Source of the DNA: Planctomycetota bacterium
GTDB lineage: Bacteria > Planctomycetota > Phycisphaerae > Sedimentisphaerales > Anaerobacaceae
Direction: 5' to 3'
Assembly (NCBI GenBank): GCA_022566315.1
Contig: JADFJC010000024.1
Coordinates: 1 to 36,129, forward strand
Length of the DNA stretch: 36,129 bases
The notes under the pieces are model-generated. The model did not search any database and was not told the DNA's origin. It was given only the letters and a program-made list of their open reading frames with translations. Position numbers and translations under genes: made by a program. Within the stretch, counting starts at the first letter, position 1, and each line of letters opens with the position of its first letter. Positions 32,840 through 36,129 of the stretch are shown here, piece after piece.

Positions 32840-34546
32840 TCAATGATGATGTAAGTTCTTTAATAGCGATGGGTATGATGAACCATGGGAGTTATGGCAA
32901 CGGCTACAACCTGCGCCTGCGTGAGCTGAGCCTTGGAACTTCGATTTATCATAGCCGGACCCGGCAGATTTGGCTGGGAAAGATACGTTAGCAGGTGGTT
33001 CACCATCATGGCAGGTCAGACAGAACGCCGTGCGTGTGCCTGTCCACGCCTTGGTTCCGCCGGAATCCGGGTCTATCAGACTTACGACACCATTGCCATG
33101 TTTGCTCTTGTCATGGCATAACAGGCAGTCTTTGTCCTCGATAGTGCCGGAAATGTGCCTGGAAGCCATATCAAATTCTCCACCCGGCCCAAGGATTTGT
33201 CTGCGGCCATACACACCATCCCGAGGATGGCAGTGGGCACACGACCCTTCCTTGAGGCCGAAGTTGGCGTTGCCCATTTCTCCTACATGGCAGTTTGCGC
33301 AGTCCTGCACCTTCGCGTGGTGATAATCTGAGTCGCTGTGACAATCTATGCAGCCGTGTTGTTGGGGCGAGGTTACATTAAGGGTACATGTGCCGGAACT
33401 GATTTTTCCGGTCCAAACCGGTTGCGTGGGAGCCGGTTCTATTTGAGCTAACGCATTCTCATCCACTTCGATGTTGTACACGGCGTGGAACTGGCCGGCA
33501 ATAGATGACTCCTGGTCGGAAGCAACAACGATTTTACCTTCGATTTTAGTCTCGAAAGCTTCTCCGGGTGCGATTGTTTGGATCCCGATTTTATCGGGAC
33601 TGCGCCGTCCACGCCTACGAAACCGACCGGTTGCGCGAGAGGCTTCTATCTTCAAAGTTTGTCCACGGTCATTATTGATGACAAAGCGTTTGATGGCATC
33701 GGTCGGTTGGTAGTAGAAGTTAATGGGTTCATCGGTGGTGTTTTCAAATTTCAACCGGGCCGTAACTTCTTCACCGATGGTCAGCTTTGCCGGGTCAAAG
33801 CTGAGCCCGCAGCGCAGGCCGTTGACCGGCTGGCTCCATTGAATCTCTGGTGGCGGCGGCATACGGCCCCCGTTAGCGATAAGCTTCTTCAGGACTCTTT
33901 CCACCGGGGGAAGTTTGAAATCAAACGGCCCCCGGCCGGCGTAAAAGGCGACCTTGCCGTCAATATCAGTAACGGTAATGCGTACAGGAGCGGCTTTGTA
34001 GTCGCTATTGACCTTGCCGTCCATACCGTCGATTACCATCGGTATGGTAAATTTATACTTAGTGACACATGCGGTTGCCAGGATAATCCGCTCATCTAAG
34101 GTTTCTGGTCTGCCAACGATGCCTGTTTTATTGCCCTCTCTCAACATCTCAGGGTGGGCCTCGCGGACATAAACGATTAGGAACTCAATATAATCATTGT
34201 ACGACGCGTACAATTTTTCAATCTCCGCTGCGCGGGACGTGAAGGGGGGTCAGGTGTAGCTCGACATAATCAAGCAAACAGGTTTTTTGCCGCGGAAGGA
34301 GGACAATCTGACCGTATCCTTTTCGCTTATTACTCCGATAGGTTTTCCTGCATCGTCGGTTTTGAACGTCAGTTTGGGCAGCTCGAAGTCGGGAGCAAAC
34401 TCTCCCAGCTTGACCTGTGGATTTTCAGCGCTTCGAGCCTGTCTTGCTTGGCCGCTGGAAAATTCTGCTACTAAGGCCAAGAGAAAAAATATGACCATCA
34501 AATAAGCAACTGTTCTTCGGGAAACTTTTCTGCGGGTGCGCCTCAT
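32840..34546 (-). CDS. Deiodinase-like selenoprotein fused to hexahaem cytochrome c (UGA = Sec99)
   Basis: One frame of 568 residues, interrupted only by TGA at 34252-34250. After a signal peptide (to about residue 34) a thioredoxin-fold domain begins (LGEFAPDFELPKL); the active-site region reads SSYT-U99-PPF, then EFLIVYVREAHP and TIPMVIDGMDGKVN and AFYAGRGPFDFKLPP. This order and the T-U-P-x-F motif match the iodothyronine deiodinase family (Pfam T4_deiodinase), known in bacteria with unknown substrate. A beta-rich domain follows, then six CxxCH haem sites (399-403, 416-420, 436-440, 474-478, 509-513, 547-551). The Sec domain and haems would share the periplasm. AAGGAG precedes the ATG. The gene lies 121 bp after the NapH-like gene. 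Frameshift was considered: the frame across the C6 run is intact. Confidence 0.92.
34222..34237 (-). promoter_or_regulatory. Possible SECIS hairpin of the deiodinase-like selenoprotein
   Basis: On the minus strand TCCCGC-GCA-GCGG(A)GA can form a stem of four clean pairs plus two across a bulged A; the loop lies 19-21 nt after the UGA. It is weaker than the other two hairpins. Confidence 0.5.
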
Positions 34547-34667
34547 TGCTAACTCCTTATAATAAATTCAGAACTTATTTTATTTTACCTAATTTAAGAC
34601 GCTAAATCAATAATTCTTATTGCAACTTTTTTTTATTTCTTAATATCGAGAAGAAATATGCTCCGTA
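34547..34667. other. AT-rich gap upstream of the deiodinase-like gene
   Basis: The 121-bp gap is rich in A/T, with an A-run on the minus strand near 34626-34640. It may hold a separate promoter for the cytochrome gene or simply link it to the NapH-like gene. Confidence 0.4.
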
Positions 34668-35525
34668 TCAATCCTTTGCAGGTAGGGTTGTTGTTTTTGA
34701 AGACCCAAATATACTGCCAAAAGTCAATGCGCCGGGGCCGCAGTTGATACATTCGAGGCAGCGATTACACTGCAAGTCATTAGGGCTTTTCTCCGGCTCT
34801 ATGCCGTATTCACACAATTTATGACAGCGCTCGCAGTCGTTACATTCGTCAGCGTTGAACCGCAGAAAAAAGGCTGATACGCGATTGAAAAGTGAGAATA
34901 TTGCACCGAGTGGACACAATATCCTGCACCATGGTCTTTTTATAAAGAAGATAGCTATTAGAAACAGGCCGAGTATCGTCAGTTTCACGACGTTCGGCCA
35001 GGCAATCTGTTGGCCTGCAATCGCCTGGCCAACCATATTAGGTACCGCCGCTTCGAGTGCCCCCGCCGGACAAATCAGACAGATAAAAAGCGGATGCTCT
35101 TCTCCGAAGAAGTAGGGCACAGCTAACACGGTGCCAATCAGCACTACGTAACGCAAATACCCTGTGAATTTAGGCAGGTCAAACTTTGGCGTCGGAACTT
35201 TGGCAATTAGGTCCTGCAGGAATCCGAAGGGACATACCCACCCGCATATAAGCGAACCGAACAAAACACCGACCGCGATTAACAGGCCGACCGCCATAAA
35301 CGGAAAAATATGCAGTGCACTGAACTGGGCGATGATGCCGATAGGACAGGCGAAAGTTGACAGCGGACATGCATAACAATGAAAAACAGGCGAGCATATA
35401 GTATGCAAACGCAGGCCCAATGGGTCCAGCCAAACCAGCAGGAATGCCGATTGTACCCACATTCGCCAGCCAAGCAGTTTTGAAGCGAGATTGCTTAATT
35501 TAGTTTTTTTGACCATGGTCGCCAT
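34668..35525 (-). CDS. NapH-like polyferredoxin membrane protein
   Basis: I take ATG 35525 as start (ATG 35516 is possible; both lie in the hairpin that follows the upstream UGA). The 285-residue protein has four or five transmembrane helices. Cytoplasmic-side motifs CGWVCPFGFLQD and CRILCPLGA, plus YACPLSTFACPIG, are those of the NapH/NosR/CcoG group. The tail has two Fe-S motifs: CNDCERCHKLC and CNRCLECINCG. NapH is known to pass electrons from quinol or ferredoxin towards periplasmic cytochromes. Here it is flanked by a small CxxU membrane protein and the hexahaem deiodinase-like protein, so it could feed them electrons; this is inference. Confidence 0.85.
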   Translation of the reverse strand: MATMVKKTKLSNLASKLLGWRMWVQSAFLLVWLDPLGLRLHTICSPVFHCYACPLSTFACPIGIIAQFSALHIFPFMAVGLLIAVGVLFGSLICGWVCPFGFLQDLIAKVPTPKFDLPKFTGYLRYVVLIGTVLAVPYFFGEEHPLFICLICPAGALEAAVPNMVGQAIAGQQIAWPNVVKLTILGLFLIAIFFIKRPWCRILCPLGAIFSLFNRVSAFFLRFNADECNDCERCHKLCEYGIEPEKSPNDLQCNRCLECINCGPGALTFGSIFGSSKTTTLPAKD

Positions 35526-35529
35526 AGTC
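35511..35529 (-). promoter_or_regulatory. Possible SECIS hairpin after the small CxxU gene
   Basis: On the minus strand GACTATGG-CGA-CCATGGTC forms an 8-bp stem (one G-U) with a 3-nt loop; the loop lies 24-26 nt after the UGA at 35547-35545, near the place seen for the LamG selenoprotein. The hairpin overlaps the NapH-like start, so translation of the two genes could be linked. Confidence 0.55.
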
Positions 35530-35535
35530 TGGTTT

Positions 35536-35790
35536 TTAACCTGGTCACGTAAGACATTCTTCGGGTGCCTCGCCGGTGTATGTTTTTTTAATCTTCCCTG
35601 ACTCATCTCGCTTTACGCCGCTTACTGAAGCTTCTTTGACAAGAGCAGGTTCCGACATGGCAAGTGCCGGGGAACCGTCTTCCTGCTGGGGTAAAACGTT
35701 CGTAGAATGAAAGAACGCACCGTAGGTGAGTAAAGCCACCCCAAACAGAATCAGCAGACTAAAAATGATAATTTTTGTTTTTTTTGTCAT
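35536..35790 (-). CDS. Small membrane protein with predicted C-terminal CxxU (third selenoprotein candidate)
   Basis: The start is ATG 35790 with GAGG 6 nt upstream; an in-frame ATG at 35805 is also possible. The protein has a single N-terminal membrane helix (IIIFSLLILFGVALLTYGAFF) and a short extracytoplasmic tail. Conventional reading ends at TGA 35547-35545 after EECLT; reading UGA as selenocysteine gives C79-L-T-U82-P-G and a TAA at 35538-35536, for 84 residues. A CxxU pair is a typical selenoprotein redox motif, and an 8-bp hairpin lies at SECIS distance. It is upstream of the NapH-like gene and downstream of selC. I do not recognise the family. The conventional stop cannot be excluded because only two codons follow. 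Confidence 0.65.
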
Positions 35791-35895
35791 GAAAACCTCA
35801 TCCATTGATATACAGTTTCTGTATTTTTCTACTTTACTTCTTACATCGGTTAGACACAAGCAAATAGTTTTGCTTTAATTCGCCGTTGTAATAAA

Positions 35896-35990
35896 TGGCG
35901 GAGGCGAATGGGAATCGAACCCACCCGGGACCTTATCAGCCCCACACTGGCTTTGAAGACCAGGGGCACCACCAGGCACCAGTCACCTCC
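35896..35990 (-). tRNA. selC: tRNA-Sec (selenocysteine, anticodon UCA)
   Basis: The RNA is 95 nt including an encoded CCA. The 8-bp acceptor (GGAGGTGA with TCGCCTCC), anticodon loop CTTCAAA in stem CTGG/CCAG, long variable arm and T arm GTGGG-TTCGATT-CCCAT match the special bacterial selC fold; E. coli selC has the same size and layout. The anticodon TCA reads UGA. Unlike the other two tRNAs here it encodes CCA. Confidence 0.96.
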
Positions 35991-36051
35991 GCAACAAAAA
36001 CGCGGTTTTTATTTAGTTATCAAGGGTGTCTATATACAGAACACCAATTAG

Positions 36052-36094
36052 AGTATACCATAATACGCCAAGATACGCCAAGTGATACGCCAAG
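36052..36094 (-). promoter_or_regulatory. selC promoter overlapped by three direct repeats
   Basis: On the minus strand TATACT (36057-36052) is a good -10 box; TTGGCG (36081-36076) lies 18 nt away as a -35 box. Three direct copies of CTTGGCGTAT (ATACGCCAAG on the plus strand, at 36063, 36073 and 36085) cover the -35 region. This could be an activator or repressor site. Confidence 0.55.
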
Positions 36095-36129
36095 TTTTTT
36101 ATCCTGACTTTTTGTCCATGATGATTTGT

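Noticed and set aside
34244-34252. Frameshift at the six-C run just after the UGA of the deiodinase-like gene
   Set aside because: Counting the run gives exactly six C residues, so both halves are in one frame without any shift.

Overview
The window looks like chromosomal DNA of a Gram-negative planctomycete-like bacterium, probably a Phycisphaerae relative. That placement is inference from protein style: a PEP-CTERM protein, a dockerin-type protein with repeated STNDLDILI loops, a TRREFL Tat-exported aminotransferase, a short Hc1 histone-like protein, paired ceramidase-like hydrolases and very large carboxypeptidase-regulatory-like exported proteins. No CRISPR array, phage or complete transposase gene is visible.

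Layout. Positions 1-6715: two neutral ceramidase-like hydrolases (one cut by the window edge), then a plus-strand operon of an SSS symporter, a lipoprotein Gfo/Idh oxidoreductase and a DegT aminotransferase. 6716-12053: a Tat-exported DegT protein, tRNA-Arg, a pseudopilin, a lipoprotein, a PEP-CTERM protein and a dockerin protein. 12587-18325: RodA, MurJ and a large exported repeat-type protein. 18511-24863: a small ferredoxin, tRNA-Glu, FabZ-like dehydratase, Hc1-like protein, flavodoxin, an HPr-like protein, a LolA-like protein, a HAD phosphatase and a LysR regulator. 24988-27461: an FMN glutamate-synthase-like protein and a family 4 uracil-DNA glycosylase.

The most striking part is 27964-36095, a selenium island. 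A clear selenocysteine tRNA (selC, anticodon UCA, 95 nt with encoded CCA) lies at 35896-35990 on the minus strand. Three genes nearby carry UGA codons best read as selenocysteine. (1) 27964-30003 is an exported LamG protein with an internal YG-U-GGTC motif and a perfect 7-bp hairpin just after the UGA. (2) 34546-32840 is an exported deiodinase-like thioredoxin-fold domain (YT-U-PPF) fused to a six-haem cytochrome c domain. (3) 35790-35536 is a small membrane protein ending in a CLTU (CxxU) motif, with an 8-bp hairpin after the UGA. Between (3) and (2) sits a NapH-like polyferredoxin membrane protein. Together these suggest a membrane-to-periplasm electron-transfer module ending on selenocysteine. 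Standard gene callers would truncate or split all three genes.

The window is also dense in small palindromic repeats: four copies of a roughly 130-210 bp element that supplies stop codons to three genes, two copies of a TA-flanked MITE-like element, a tRNA-Glu 3' half duplicate broken by two mini-palindromes, and several in-frame palindrome insertions inside coding genes.
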